The translations under genes were made by a program, and so were the position numbers. Shown here one piece after another: positions 10,608 to 21,943 of a stretch of 64,000 bases of DNA. Origin of the DNA: Plasmodiophora brassicae (taxonomy: Eukaryota; Endomyxa: Phytomyxea; Phytomyxea; Plasmodiophorida). The stretch lies in assembly GCA_036867785.1 (NCBI GenBank), contig CP145419.1, positions 930,001 through 994,000 on the forward strand, written 5' to 3'. The first letter of the stretch is position 1, and each line of letters starts with the position of its first letter. The notes under the pieces were generated by a model, which saw only the letters and a program-made list of their open reading frames with translations, did not search any database and had not been told where the DNA came from.

Positions 10608-11610
10608 TCACGATTTAACGAATGCCAGCAGCAGCATGCAGTGCGACATGACGAACAGGCCGGCGAAGGCGGCCGGCGCCACGGCCCGCCCATCGTACTG
10701 GAACGCGGTCGGCAGCATGACCGTGAACGCCAGATACGTCATCATGCCGGCGACGATACCGTAGCTGGCGCCGTAGACGCGCGGGTCCAGGTCCCCTTCG
10801 ACGCCCTTCATGATTGCGTACCCGAACAGCGACCCGACCGGGCTGACCAGCCCGCTCAGCGTCCCGGCCAGGAAGCCTTTCAATCGCGACCGCGTCTGGT
10901 AGTACACGGGCAGGGCCACCGCCATGCCTTCCTGTTTCAGGGCACTCACGTCTTCACAACACACTGCGTTGACAGGATCGCGCCACCCTTACGGGGATGT
11001 TGTGCAGGCCAATGGCGAAGGCGAGCGGCAGGCCTGCCGCGATACCCGTTGTCAGGCCCATGAAGGTCGTCAAACCTTCCGGTAGGTTGTGCAACGAAAT
11101 GGCAACGCCGGTGATGATGGCAGCACGAAGCATGGCGGTCGATGGCTTCACGTCGCCGTCGTACGTCGTCAGGTTGTTGTCGAACGCGGCGGTCTCCGTA
11201 TCCCTGTCGTGCTCGACGATGATGTTCTGCAACTCGACGTCCTCGCTGACGGGAACAGGGTCCTGAAGGCGGTTGCCATACCGGGTCAGGACGCCGACCG
11301 TGATACGATCCAGCAGGTAGGTCAGGATCGCCCCGCCAAAGAAGGTTTCGACGGCTTCCAGATGGGCCAGCTGCGCGTCGGCACGCGCCGCCGCATACGC
11401 CGCCGCCGACTGCTGGATCAGCGACGCCAGGCTGACGTACAGCATGACGCCGGCGGCGAACGCCATCGACGCCGACAGGAACCGTCGGCTGAGGATCCGC
11501 GGTATGAGGACCACGCTGGCACCGACGGTCGTGATCAGGCCGGCCGCGGCGCTGATCGCCAACGCCTTGTCCAGGACCTCGCCGGACGGGCGATCCGCCA
11601 TCGACGCCAT
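10608..11610 (-). CDS. ZIP family (SLC39/ZupT-like) metal ion transporter
   Basis: Two exons, 11610-10993 and 10931-10608, joined across a 61-base intron to make HNIPEGMAVALPVYYQ. Eight-helix transporter of 313 residues for Zn2+ or other divalent metals. Both metal-site motifs are present: helix IV HNLPEGLTTFMG and helix V LHNIPEGMAVA, and the later SPVGSLFGYAIM helix matches the ZupT/ZIP11 branch rather than the plant or animal ZIPs. There is no His-rich cytosolic loop; the loop between helices III and IV is acidic instead. The ATG at 11610 gives a short N-terminus before helix I, normal for this branch. Direction (into cytosol) is known for the family; the membrane it occupies is not shown. 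Confidence 0.92.
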
Positions 11611-11813
11611 CGGTCAAAATGGTCCTCGACGCATCGGCGCCCAATTTTGTCAGGCGCCGCTCCAGTCACGACTCGCGCGGTTGCCGCGACGGGCACCGAT
11701 CCGACCTGCACCGGACGCGCGCTGTACGTCGTGCGCCACTGCGCCGCCACGGACGCCGTACCGTGAACTACCACCGTTGCAGTCGCGGACAGCGCACGTG
11801 CGGCTTGTCTGGT

Positions 11814-13319
11814 TTAGGACGACAGTGGGACAATGTAGGCGACGATGGCGGCGTAGTGCAGCGAGGAGCCCAGCAGGACCCAGAGGTGCCAGACGATGTG
11901 CATGGCGGGTGTGGTGGCACCCTTCACGAGGAAGGCGACGCCGACCGTGTACGCGATGCCGCCGTGCAGGACGAGGAGCATGGCGGGCTGCGGGATCAGC
12001 CCCGACCGGACAATGGGGACCCCCGCGATGACGCACATCCATCCCATGGCGAGGTACAGCGCCGTCGACAGCCAGTCGAAATGCTTGTGCCCGCGCATGA
12101 ACGTCGTCAGGAAGATGCCGACCAGGGCCAGCAGCCAGATCCCCAACAGCATCGGGTTCGCGATCTCGGGTCGCGACCGCAACGATATCACGAGGAACGG
12201 CGTGTACGACCCGGCAATCAGCATGAACACGCTGCCATGGTCGAGGTACTTGAAGAAGCGCTTCGCGGCCCGCAACTTGAACAGCGAGTGGTACAGGGTC
12301 GAGCTCAGGTCTGTGCCGGCCAGACGTTAGACCCCCGGCGGTGGCCACGTGCGAACGAGAAGGAATCCGGCGTACACGTCAGGCACAGTGCGAACGCGTA
12401 CGGGACGGTGCCGACGAGGTTCCGCGTGTCCCGCGTTTGCCAGGCGCGCCGAATCAGGAACCAGGACCCGATCATGGCGAACAGCAGGCCGACGCCGTGC
12501 GTGACCGAGTTGAGGATCTCGTGGACGTACAGGTTGCTCTCGGTATCAACTGGTGCATTCCTGGGTCAAACATGGACGCTGGCGATGGGCGCAACGCAAC
12601 GCCGGCAGACATACCCTCGAAGGCGCACCCGACCGACTGGATGGCAAACACGCTGGCCATGCCCAGCTGGTTGGACGACAGGTCCAGGGATTTGAGTCGC
12701 GACGCCGGATTCCGGAGGACATCTGCGGCGGAAACGGCGCGGGTCAGCACCGCCGACGGAACCGCCCCCGACGTGAGCGCGCGCACACCCAATATCATCG
12801 ACGTCAGCGAGCCGCCCAGGTGGCATCGGCGCAGGTTGACGTGCTCGAGCGGGCAGTCGCCCGTGGCCATGTACTCGAGCAACGGGGCCGCCGCCTGCGG
12901 TCCAATACGGGATCCCTGTACGTATCGTACGTCGATCAGGCGCGCGTTGCCGGAGACGCGGTGGCGGTGCGCACCTCCAGGTCGAGGCGGACGACGGACG
13001 GCAGGCGGCGCAGGCAGTCGACGAGCAGGCCGGCAACGGCGACGCCGAGGCGCGCGTGCGCCAGGTGCAACTCCTGGACCTGCGTCGCCAACGGCAACGC
13101 CTGCAGCAGCGGCAGCAGATCCAGCGCCTGCAGGTGCCGGTCCGGGACGATCGCCCTGCTGCCCATCAGCAGCGACGCCGCGATGCCTGTTGCGGGTGGC
13201 CGTCAGCGGCACCCCATCGACGACGGCAACGGCAACGACAACGGACCAGCGTTGACGTCGACCTTGTACCGGTGGCACTGCTCAACGTAGACGCTGGCCG
13301 CATCGGACACCTTCGCCAT
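11814..13319 (-). CDS. leucine-rich repeat + PAQR/hemolysin-III-like membrane protein (predicted fusion)
   Basis: Five exons on the - strand: 13319-13247, 13186-12975, 12915-12615, 12549-12376 and 12310-11814, introns 59-65 bases; phases 1,0,1,1 agree and the joined frame is open for 418 residues. Residues about 1-190 hold ribonuclease-inhibitor-type LRRs (ALDLLPLLQALPLATQVQEL, VVRLDLEGSRIGPQ, HVNLRRCHLGG, LKSLDLSSNQLG). Exon 3 then runs into exon 4, which begins VDTESNLYVHEILNSVTHGV, the first helix of a hemolysin-III/PAQR domain. Later motifs: LSSTLYHSLF, KYLDHGSVFMLIAGSYTPF, HGGIAYTVGVAF and HIVWHLWVLLGSSLHY, with the zinc-site His and Asp residues. The alternative is two overlapping genes, with PAQR starting at the ATG at 12660. 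PAQR proteins are seven-helix receptors or ceramidase-like enzymes. Confidence 0.75.
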
Positions 13320-13393
13320 CGACGACCGCCGGTCCCCGACCGCGCTCAAAATAGCAATGCGCGCGCCCAGCAGCATCATCATCACCATCATCA

Positions 13394-14266
13394 TCATCGT
13401 TGCCAGCGCGCGATGACGTCGTCGAGGAAGCGCTGAACGCGCGGCGACCGACGCGTGCCAGCGCGCAGGACGATGGCGATCGATGCGATCCAGGCGCGAC
13501 TGTCGTCGTCCTCGTCGCCGGCCGCCGTACAGGCCGACAACGCCGCACACATGGCGTCGTCGAACGACGCGCCGTCGTCGTCGTCGTCGTCGTCCGGCGG
13601 GGCACGCCGTTGCCGGGCGACCGCGGCGCCGGCCAGGATCGGCAGGGCGTAGCGGCGCAGGAGCGCACCGGAGCGCAGGAGCGCGCCGACGGCCCGCACG
13701 ACGCTCGCGTCGATCCGGACGGTCGGCGGGGCGTCGTGCCGGCGCAGGGCGTCGGCGACGACGGCGCAGGCGAGCACGCGCGTCTCGACGGAGAACGCGA
13801 ACCCGTCGTCGCGGACGACGTCGAGCGTACGCGACGGGGCTGCACCCGACAGGATCCGCTCGACGACGCCGGCGCCGCCGACGTGGACGCACCGCAGCAG
13901 GCAGTGCAGGACGTACCCGGCGGCGTCGTCGTTGTCGTCGCCGACCTGGACGGGCAGGACGTGGCAGAGCGCGTCGGCGACGCCGCGGACGCTCCAGCAG
14001 GGGCGGCGGTCCGTCCAGAGCGCGGCCGACAGCGTCCGACAGGCGGCGGTCGCCAGGTCGCGCGACGTCGTGCTGGCCGCGATCCACAGCAGCTTCTGGA
14101 GATGGTCGTCGGCGAGCGCGCCGATCGGCAGGGCGGGCACGACAACGCCGAGCACGGCGGGGTCGTACGACGCCAGCAGCAGGTCGCAGACATCGACGGC
14201 CCGCCGCTCGTCCACGCCGTCGTCGGCACCGCCGTCGCCCATCGCACGCACTTGCTGATTGTACAT
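13394..14266 (-). CDS. armadillo/HEAT-like helical repeat protein
   Basis: Intronless frame of 290 residues from the ATG at 14266. It is made of repeated amphipathic helix pairs: DVCDLLLASYDPAVLGVVVP, LQKLLWIAASTTSRDLATAA, LCHVLPVQVGDDNDDAAGYV, VETRVLACAVVADALR and VVRAVGALLRSGALLRRYAL. The arrangement and the acidic loop coded by a GAC microsatellite (about 13565-13590) are as expected for an armadillo-type solenoid of the importin-alpha class, but the specific NLS-groove WxxxN ladder is not evident. A shorter start at the second Met (MGDGG) is possible. Function unknown. Confidence 0.6.
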   Translation of the reverse strand: MYNQQVRAMGDGGADDGVDERRAVDVCDLLLASYDPAVLGVVVPALPIGALADDHLQKLLWIAASTTSRDLATAACRTLSAALWTDRRPCWSVRGVADALCHVLPVQVGDDNDDAAGYVLHCLLRCVHVGGAGVVERILSGAAPSRTLDVVRDDGFAFSVETRVLACAVVADALRRHDAPPTVRIDASVVRAVGALLRSGALLRRYALPILAGAAVARQRRAPPDDDDDDDGASFDDAMCAALSACTAAGDEDDDSRAWIASIAIVLRAGTRRSPRVQRFLDDVIARWQR

Positions 14267-14597
14267 ACAATATATGACACGGCGCCCTAACCCTGCAGCT
14301 CCCGCGTGACGCGACTATATGACTGGTCGCCCTAATCTCCGCCGACGTACCCAATTGGTATAGGTACCGTCATCTCGACGAGGCAGCCCTGTGCTGTGTG
14401 ACGCGCGACGAACACTGGCGTGACCCGCATCAGGGAATATCTCGGGCGAGGCGCTACTCAGCCACTCATGTACTTCACTCTGTGACATCGAGCACTGGCG
14501 AAACGCACGTTGGAGAAGAATATCTCGGGTGAGACGCTCTGGAGGCGGTCGGTCCCAGTGTATCCCTGTTGAGGACAGCGACGTCGCCATTCCAAAG

Positions 14598-16217
14598 ATG
14601 GGCGCTCGCGTCGGTCTGCTTCTCATCGTCGTGCTCGGCATCGCCGTCGCCCAGGAGTGCACGGAGCCGCCTCGGGATGACCGGCGGTGCGGGGCAGCGT
14701 TCGGCAATGCACGGTGCAGGCCCGGGCAGTGCTGCTCGCGGGTATGCACGTTCCGTCGCAGGCGCGCGCCGTTCGCTCCGGCTGACCCGTGTCGCGCCAG
14801 AACGGCCGCTGCGGGTCGTCGTCGTCGCATTGCAACCCCAGATCGCGATGCGCGCGAGAACCGGCCGTCGTCTCGGAGGCTGCCGTTTGTTCGGCGCCGC
14901 CCTTGACGTCAGGCCGGTGCGGTCCCGATTTCGGCAACGCCGGGTGCAGCGATGGCGAATGCTGTTCACCGGTACGCGATCGCCGCGTGTCTCGTCGTGT
15001 CTGACCGGCCGCTGACGACATCGTAATCGCAGAGTGCCTGGTGCGGAACGACGCCTGCCCATTGCAATTCGCGGTCCCTGTGTCCAGCGGCAACGACGAC
15101 GCCGGCTGTCCAACCACAGCGCCAGCAGCACCAGCATCAGCGACCAAGTCGACGACAGGCGTCGAGTTCGGACGGTCCGATCCGCGCCATGTCGTCGTGT
15201 GGCAACAGCAGGCGCATGGTGGCGCTGACGTTCGACGACGGCCCGACGCCGGGGGCCACCGAGCCCATCCTGGAAGTCCTCGCGGACCACAACATCAAGG
15301 CGACGTTCTACCTCACCGAGGACAACACCGGCCCGGCCGGCTGCCCGCTGATCCGGCGCCTGCTTCGCGAAGGGCACATGATCGCGCATCACAGGTCGGT
15401 CGCGGCGTCATCCGTCACCAGAACAGACGCTGACACATCCACCGGCGCAGCAAGTCGCACCCGCAGTTCAACCTGCCATCGACGAACCTTCGCCGGGAGA
15501 TGGAATCGCCGGTGGCCTGGATCGCCGCGTGCGGCGTCGACCCGGTAAGCTGCATTGCAGCGTGCGCCGTCGCTGTCTGCCGCGCCGTGCCGACCCGTGC
15601 CGCGTGACAGGGGCTGGTCACGCACTTCAGGCCGCCGTACGGGCAGCTGCGCGATGATCAGGTCCAGGAGATATCCGGGCGCATGGGTAGGCGACGTTAT
15701 GGGCGCTGCTAGGCCCCATCCACTGCTGCCTATAACGCGTATCGCAGGGTTCGTGATCGACCTGTGGAACGTGGAGACGATGGACTCGGATGACGGCAAC
15801 ACGAACCAGGAGTCGATCGAGAACGTGAAGCGCGCCATGCGCACCATTGGTATGGGCGTGTCGCCGTTGTCGTTTACCGCCCGGTCGTCTCTCATGTCAA
15901 CGCTGCGAACAGGAGTGGGCAACAGCGCCGTTGTACTCATGCACGACTACGCGGAAGGGCCCCGGATCGTCGACGCCCCAGGTTGGTAGTGTACTCTCGC
16001 CCGGGCGACGCGGCGCTGTCTGACGGCCGGCACAGACGGGAACGCGCTCGTGCAGATCATCGAGTACTTCCGGTCGCTCCGGTACAGGTTCGTGCGGATG
16101 GACGAGTGCTACGCGCAGTGTGACGCGCCGAGGTGCTTCGGCAACGGCGGTCCCACCCACTGGGCCAGCGTGTTCGACCCCGACCCCAACGGCGTCGGCA
16201 CGTTCCCCGCCGAATAG
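14598..16217 (+). CDS. secreted chitin deacetylase (CE4) with two hevein-type chitin-binding domains
   Basis: Eight exons: 14598-14741, 14801-14971, 15033-15394, 15452-15544, 15611-15686, 15748-15849, 15913-15981 and 16036-16217. Signal peptide GARVGLLLIVVLGIAVAQ, then two hevein domains (CGAAFGNARCRPGQCCS and CGPDFGNAGCSDGECCS, each with C-G later), a Gln/Ser-rich linker, and a NodB domain. NodB motifs: TFDDGP (metal Asp), HSKSHP formed across intron 3 (metal His pair), RPPYGQL, WNVETMD, and VVLMHD (catalytic-side His). It should remove acetyl groups from chitin in the wall or extracellular space. Both hevein domains are cut by an intron at the same place, just after CCS+1, in phase 0. The gene converges with the RNase III-like gene, 127 bases apart. 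Confidence 0.93.
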
Positions 16218-16344
16218 CCGGCCCCGACGCCTGTTCCAGAACGAAATACACGTACGTCGTACAGCGGGGAGCGGTGGGCCCCCAATCCAGGGGGGATCAA
16301 CGTCGTATTCGCAAATGGGAACAATAAGGTGTGCACCGGCCGGG

Positions 16345-18876
16345 CTACCGGCTGGCCCCGCCCGCAGACGCCGCCCGGGACGCCTTGGCGGCCTCCTCCT
16401 CGATCTTGATCTCGGCCTTCTCGATCAGCATGTCCAGGTGCGGCTTGACGTGCGGCCACAGGCGCACCAGGGCGGCCTTGCAGGCGTACCCGGAGTTGAT
16501 GCCGACGCCCATCGAGTACATGGGCCCGAAGCCCCGGTCCCAGAACGCCACCAGCATCAGCAGGTCGGGGCCGGAGCGGAACGCGCCCTTGGTCGCGTTC
16601 AGGCGGCACCTGCGGAAACGGGTGCGGCGGTCAGAGCGAAACAGGAGCGGGACAGGGGCGTCACGCGCACGTACCGCCAGAACTTGAGGCGGAACTCGGC
16701 GTCGATTCGCGACTTGAGCATGCAGAGCGCGTTGATCGGCTTCTTGGACCACTGCGTCTCGAACCAGGGGCGCAGCGGCGTCGAGTCCCAGGGCGTGTAC
16801 GGCTCGAAGTGCAGCAGGCCGGGGACCGGGTCCGGCTCGGGCATCGACTCGGCGTGCTGGGGCGTGACCAGCCCCTCGATCGAGACCGAGTCGGCCAGGG
16901 ACGCGCCCCGAACGTACCGCGACAGGAACGACTGGCAATTGCCCAGCGACTCGGTCGACGACATGGGCGCCTTGGCATCGTCCGCCATGGCGCGCGCGTC
17001 GTCATCCTCGGCAATGGCGCCGTCTTCCTCCGCAATGGCCCCGTCTTCCTCCACGATGACACCACCGTCCTCCTCCTGCTTGTCGACCGCCATGCGCGAC
17101 GCGCCGTTCCCGTCGGCATCGGAATCCAGGTCGCCGTACAGGTCGACGACGGCCGGGACCGCGGGCGCAGGAGGGCGGCTGTCGTTCGCTCTCGCGGGCG
17201 CAGGCGCCGGCGGTGTCCCAGGGTCGTTCGTGGCGCCCTCCTCGATGACCTCGATGCGCGACGACGACACCGACAGGACGCGCTGTCGATTCGACACGAT
17301 CGTCGCGATCGCCTTCTTCAGCGACCGGTCCGCATCGCGAACGTCGTCGGCGTGCATCTCGGTCGAGCGGCGCGGGCGCTTGCGCAGCGACGTGACGGGC
17401 GCCGGCTGCATCTTGTCGATCCGGACGTTGTAGTACGCCAGGACGCGCGCCGACACGTCGTCCTTGGCGGCCTTCTTGCTCGGCTTCGGGTCGCCCTTGA
17501 TCACGACGGGCGGGTCGCTGCCGGGCATCGTGAAGATGCCCCGGAAGGCGCCGGACAGGGTGACGTCCTCCGACGACGTCACGTTGACAACGTCGACGGT
17601 CTTGGCGGGGAACGCAATCCTCCTCGTCATCTGCAGCCATTCGTGCAGCAGCGCGCTGGGCGGCTTCTGCAGCGGCTCGTTCATCAGCGCCTGCGCTGGC
17701 GCCGGCGCCATCGTCGTCGTCGTCGTCGTCGACACCACGTTCATCGCGGTCGGGGCGACGGACGGCGCCGGCGGCGCTTCCTGCGAGTGCCGCGTGAACG
17801 CCAGCGACATGTCGACGTCCAGGTGCTTCAGGACCATCTTGGCGACGGCGTCGCGCGCCTGCTTCTTGGACGGGAACGCGTCGCTCCGCATGACGAGGTC
17901 GGGGCGCAGGCCGGGCACGTCGCGACAGTCGACGCCGTCGGGAACGGAGAACTCGGCGACGAACTGGGACGCGCCGAGCACGCCCGACTGCGTCCCGTCG
18001 ACGACCCAGGTCGTGATCGTCCGTGCCGGGTACGCCATGCGGACGCGCGACTGAAGGAACTCGAACAGCGCCTGCGACGGGTTCTTGTGCCCGATCACTT
18101 CGCCGGCCGGCGCGCTGCCGCTGGCGAACGACGCGTACAGCTTGTCGGTGCTCGTGTGGGCGCTGCTCGTCACCGCCTCCTCGATGGCGTCCAGGATCTC
18201 GTACGTGACCGTCGCCAGGCGCGGCGTCAGGTGGATCTCCTCCTGCGGCTGCGTCTTGGAATTATCGCGGAGGAAGCACCGCCCGATGATGGCCTCGACC
18301 GCCGTACCCTGCGCGACGCGCCACGTCAGAACCAATACACATCCAGTGGGACGAGGGCGTCACGACAGGAACGCGGACTGGCTCGTCATCAGAGCCCCCC
18401 ACCCCACCCCGGTTCGTGTCGCATTCGACATAATGCTATGTCTGGATGGGCGGCCCAGACATAGGACATTGCCGAATGCCGAGTGGGGTGCACAGCGACC
18501 GGGACAGGGCGGGGTCAGCCACCCCAACTACGCCCGAGCATACCTTTTCGTGGATGGACGCCCCTTCCCATTCGTGCTGCGACAGGTACCTTGGGACGAC
18601 GAACGGGTGGCCGATCAGCGCCAGCGTCTCGTTGCTGACCATGGTGCCGCGCAGCATGGTCAGGCGCCCCTCGCTCTTGGCGTCGTACCGTTTCAGCAGG
18701 CGCCAGTACAGCATGATGTCCAGGAGCTTGTCGCCGATGAGCGCCTCGACCTCGGCGGTCCCATCGCCGCCCAGCGACCGCAGGCGGATCGGGTCAGATT
18801 GCTCCGGCGCGACCACGGTCATCGCCGGCGACGCGGACAGATCCATGGCAACGACGACGGACGACGACGCCGCCAA
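16345..18876 (-). CDS. RNase III-like domain protein with two dsRNA-binding domains
   Basis: Three exons: 18876-18544, 18308-16675 and 16609-16345; intron 1 is long for this window (235 bases). About 743 residues. N-terminal RNase III fold: EVEALIGDKLLDIML (signature helix), KSEGRLTMLRGTMVSNETLA, then across intron 1 GTAVEAIIGRCFL. The first dsRBD-like block runs from PSQALFEFLQSRV to SKKQARDAVAKMVLKHLDVD, the second from SALLHEWLQ to SKKAAKDDVSARVLAYYNV. A Ser/Asp-rich linker follows, then a C-terminal region (LLHFEPYTPWDSTPLRPWF ... FWDRGFGPMYSMGVGIN) that I do not recognise. The Asp normally present in the second RNase III motif (DxxEA) reads Thr, so the enzyme may be inactive, as in mitochondrial ribosomal protein L44. 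A role in RNA processing, silencing or mitoribosomes is open. Confidence 0.75.
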
Positions 18877-19101
18877 CTGCGTTCTGCTCCCAGCGAGCGA
18901 CGACGAGGCGCGGCACTGGCGCGCACTTTCCGTGCCCGGCGCATTCTGTGTGCGTCAGTCACGGCATTATTGTCAAGTGGCAGCAGCCCACCGGCTGCCC
19001 CCGGGGCATGATGCATCGGGAACATCGGTCGTCGGTCTGCAGGCGGCGGCGATGGTTTTTGTCATTTCGGTTTTTGGTGAGCGGGAGGGTGGGCGACGGG
19101 G
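18877..19101. promoter_or_regulatory. bidirectional promoter region
   Basis: Only 225 bases separate the divergent ATGs of the RNase III-like gene (-) and the trifunctional-enzyme gene (+). Any promoters must lie here. No TATA box or named motif stands out. Confidence 0.5.
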
Positions 19102-21909
19102 ATGGCGGCGTCGCTGGGCGGCGCGTCGGCGTTCCTGGCGGACCTGCCGGGGTCGTCGATGGTGCTGGCGCTGCAGGACCTGTCCGTCGTCGTGGACGCG
19201 GCCGCGATCGCCTGGGTCGTGTTCAACCTGCGCGGCCGGGCCGTCAACGTTGTCAACACGGACCTGGTCGCGCAGGCGCAGCAAGTTCGGTGCCAGGCGT
19301 GTTCGCCGAATGCGACAGTCGGCTCTGACGCGCTGCCATTCGGCAGGCCTTCGCCAGGCTCGACGACCTGATCAAGCAGCGCGCAGTCAAGCTCGTGATG
19401 TTTGCGTCGGGCAAACCGGGAACGTTCATAGCCGGTGCGGCAGTCGCAGCCAGTTACTGGGCAGGTCGCTCATCTGGAACGCGTCATTACAGGGGCCGAT
19501 ATTGACCAAATCTACCCAAACGTCGACCTGAATGCTGCCGTCGAGGTTTGCTGTCCGCTGTCCGACCCCGCAGGTGCTGTTCTCTGACCTGCCTATTAGG
19601 CTTCAAAGAGCGGCCAAGCGACGTTCGCGAAGATCGCACAGCTTCCCGTTGTCACGGTTGGTGCCTCAGTCGGATCGCGGCTCCCCATCGTCGGTTCACA
19701 GAATGATCTGCTAGGTGTGTGCGATTAACGGCGCCGCGCTAGGCGGTGGTCTTGAACTCGCCCTGGCGTGCGATTATCGCGTCGTCTGGGACTCTCCCAA
19801 GGTCCAGCTCGGACTGCCCGAAGTTAAGCTCGGCCTGCTTCCTGGAGCCGGCGGCACGGTCCGGTTGCCGCGCCTTGTGGGCCTGCAAGCGGCACTAGGC
19901 ATGATCCTGGCCGGCGGGTCGATTCGCCCTCAGAAAGCGTTGGCAATGGGGCTGGTCGATGAGATCGTCTCATCGGGCCCCGGAGTCCTTTCTGAGGCTG
20001 GGTTCTTTCTTGGCGTCCGAGACATTGCCATCCGCATGATTGACGGAAACGTATCGAAGCGCTCCGATACGCCTGCCTCCTCACTATCGTTTCAGGTTTT
20101 CTTCGCCACCAAGACGTTGATTGCGCGAATCCTGATCGAATTTATGTCAGGATCGTTTCTTGAATGACACCTCGGTGGGTCGTTGGGTCGTTGCGCGTCA
20201 AGCTGCTGCGTCGCTGGATCGGATGACGCGTGGCCAGTACCCTGCACCGTACCTGGCGCTGGACAGCGCCGTGCACGGTATGTCTGTTGACCTGCAGGCA
20301 GCGCTGGACTATGAGGCAGCGCTGTTTGGGCGACTGGCTGTGTCCCCTGAATCCAAATCGCTGATCGCGCTCTTTCGCGCTACTGAGAACAACAAGAAAC
20401 GGGGAGCGTCCAGTGCTGCACCTCGGACTCGTGTACGCAAGGTCGGCATCATTGGCGCTGGCGTGATGGGCGCTCAAATCGCGGGCATCTGCATCGGCAG
20501 AGGGTTCCACGTTTATCTTCGTGACATCAATCCGTCCATCGCTGAGAATGGCCTGCGTTTCGCCATTGAATCCGTGAGGCGGCCGCCCCCGAATATTAAA
20601 GACGTACGGTTTGCAGTGCGGCGCTTTATACGTCCAGATTCTGACGCCATTCGTTGTAGTTGATTTCTGCTGGGACTTCCATCGACGGGTTTCGAGACTG
20701 CGACGTTGTCATTGAAGCGGCCGTCGAGAGAATGGACCTCAAGCAGAAAATCCTCGCTGACGTGGAAGACGTGCTGTCTCCTCGTGCGGTGTTTGCAACG
20801 AACACGTCATCGCTGTCCATTGACACGCTGTCGAACGGGGCGCGGCGTCCCGGGCAAGTCTGCGGCATGCATTTCTTCAACCCGGTGCAGAGGATGCCGC
20901 TGGTGGAGGTGATCCGTGGCAAGAAATCGAGCGTACGGTCGTGTTCCAGGTTGGCCATGCCTATGTCTTACCAGTGCCATGTTTGTCAGAAAGAAGCTAT
21001 CGCGCTCGTGTACAAGCTCGCTCTTGACTTGGGCAAGACGCCCTGCGTCTGGTAGGTGGATGCAAGGCGATCCTTCGCCGAACCGTGCTGACCGGTCGAA
21101 CGTAGCCGCGATGGGCCGGGCTTTATCGTGAACCGCATCCTCGGGATCTATATGAACGAGGCGGGGATCCTGGCGATGGAGGGGACGCCGATCGCTGCGA
21201 TCGACAAGGCGCTACTCGATTTCGGCATGCCAATGGGCCCATTCCGCCTCATGGATGAAGGTTGCACGATGTCTCGTTCCGATTCAGCACGGGCTGATTT
21301 CGTGACTGTCTAGTTGGCCTGGACGTCGCCGCTCACGTCGGGCCAATCCTGGAATCCGGCCTCGGTGCCAGGTTCAAACAGGTCGGCCCATTTGCCGGCA
21401 TTCTTCGCGGGAAGGGTGACGGCAAGAGACTGGGCAAGAAGACCGGTGCAGGGTTCTACCTGTACGACAGGAACGGCAAGACCGACCCATCGCGTCTCAA
21501 TCCGTCAATGATGGACGAGGTGGAACGTGCCACTAACAAGCCGCGTCATGTGTCGTCAAGCGCAGACGTCGTCGACCGGTGCATATTGGTGGCTCTCCAG
21601 GAAGCGTGCCACATACTTCAGGATGGCATTTGCGGCAGCGCGGAAGAGCTCGACCTTGCCATGGTGTTTGGCACCGGTTTCGCCCCGTTCCGAGGTGGGC
21701 TACTGAACTACGCCGATCAACTCGGCGCCAAAGAAGTCGTCCAGCGCCTCGCTGCGCTGTCAGAGAAGGTCAGTGCGGTTAGGTTCAAGCCGCACGCCAC
21801 GCTGACAGAGATGGCTGCCAACGATGGCAAATTCTTCCCGGACCGTCCACTTGGGACGACTCCTGTCGGCCCATTGCCGCGTTCTGCGATTCGCATAAAC
21901 AAACTATGA
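19102..21909 (+). CDS. HADHA: fatty-acid oxidation trifunctional enzyme alpha (enoyl-CoA hydratase / 3-hydroxyacyl-CoA dehydrogenase)
   Basis: Ten exons: 19102-19284, 19347-19434, 19493-19545, 19600-19656, 19715-20095, 20151-20603, 20660-20932, 20990-21051, 21106-21260 and 21314-21909; 766 residues, the usual length. It hydrates 2-enoyl-CoA and oxidises the L-3-hydroxyacyl-CoA in beta-oxidation. Hydratase part: [38 protein letters not shown] (oxyanion loop and first Glu), [20 protein letters not shown] (second Glu). Dehydrogenase part: [19 protein letters not shown] (NAD Rossmann loop), [26 protein letters not shown] (catalytic His-Glu), [40 protein letters not shown]. No clear mitochondrial presequence is visible; the last three residues NKL resemble a weak peroxisomal signal. 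The exon 6-7 junction is the least certain. Confidence 0.93.
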
Positions 21910-21943
21910 AGCGGGGCACCCGACATGTTCATCTCCGGCTGTT

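Noticed and set aside
13187-13246. A 26-base intron in the LRR gene joining SSMG to IAASLL
   Set aside because: A donor further upstream (13246) gives a normal 60-base intron and the better LRR start VNAGIAASLL.
16809-18464. 551-codon open frame on the + strand across the RNase III-like gene
   Set aside because: Arg/Gly/His-rich composition with no family motif; the - strand frame carries RNase III and dsRBD blocks.
20604-20659. A 15-base mini-exon (CGALY) between exons 6 and 7 of the trifunctional enzyme
   Set aside because: It would need a 28-base intron; ending exon 6 at NIKD gives one ordinary 56-base intron in phase.
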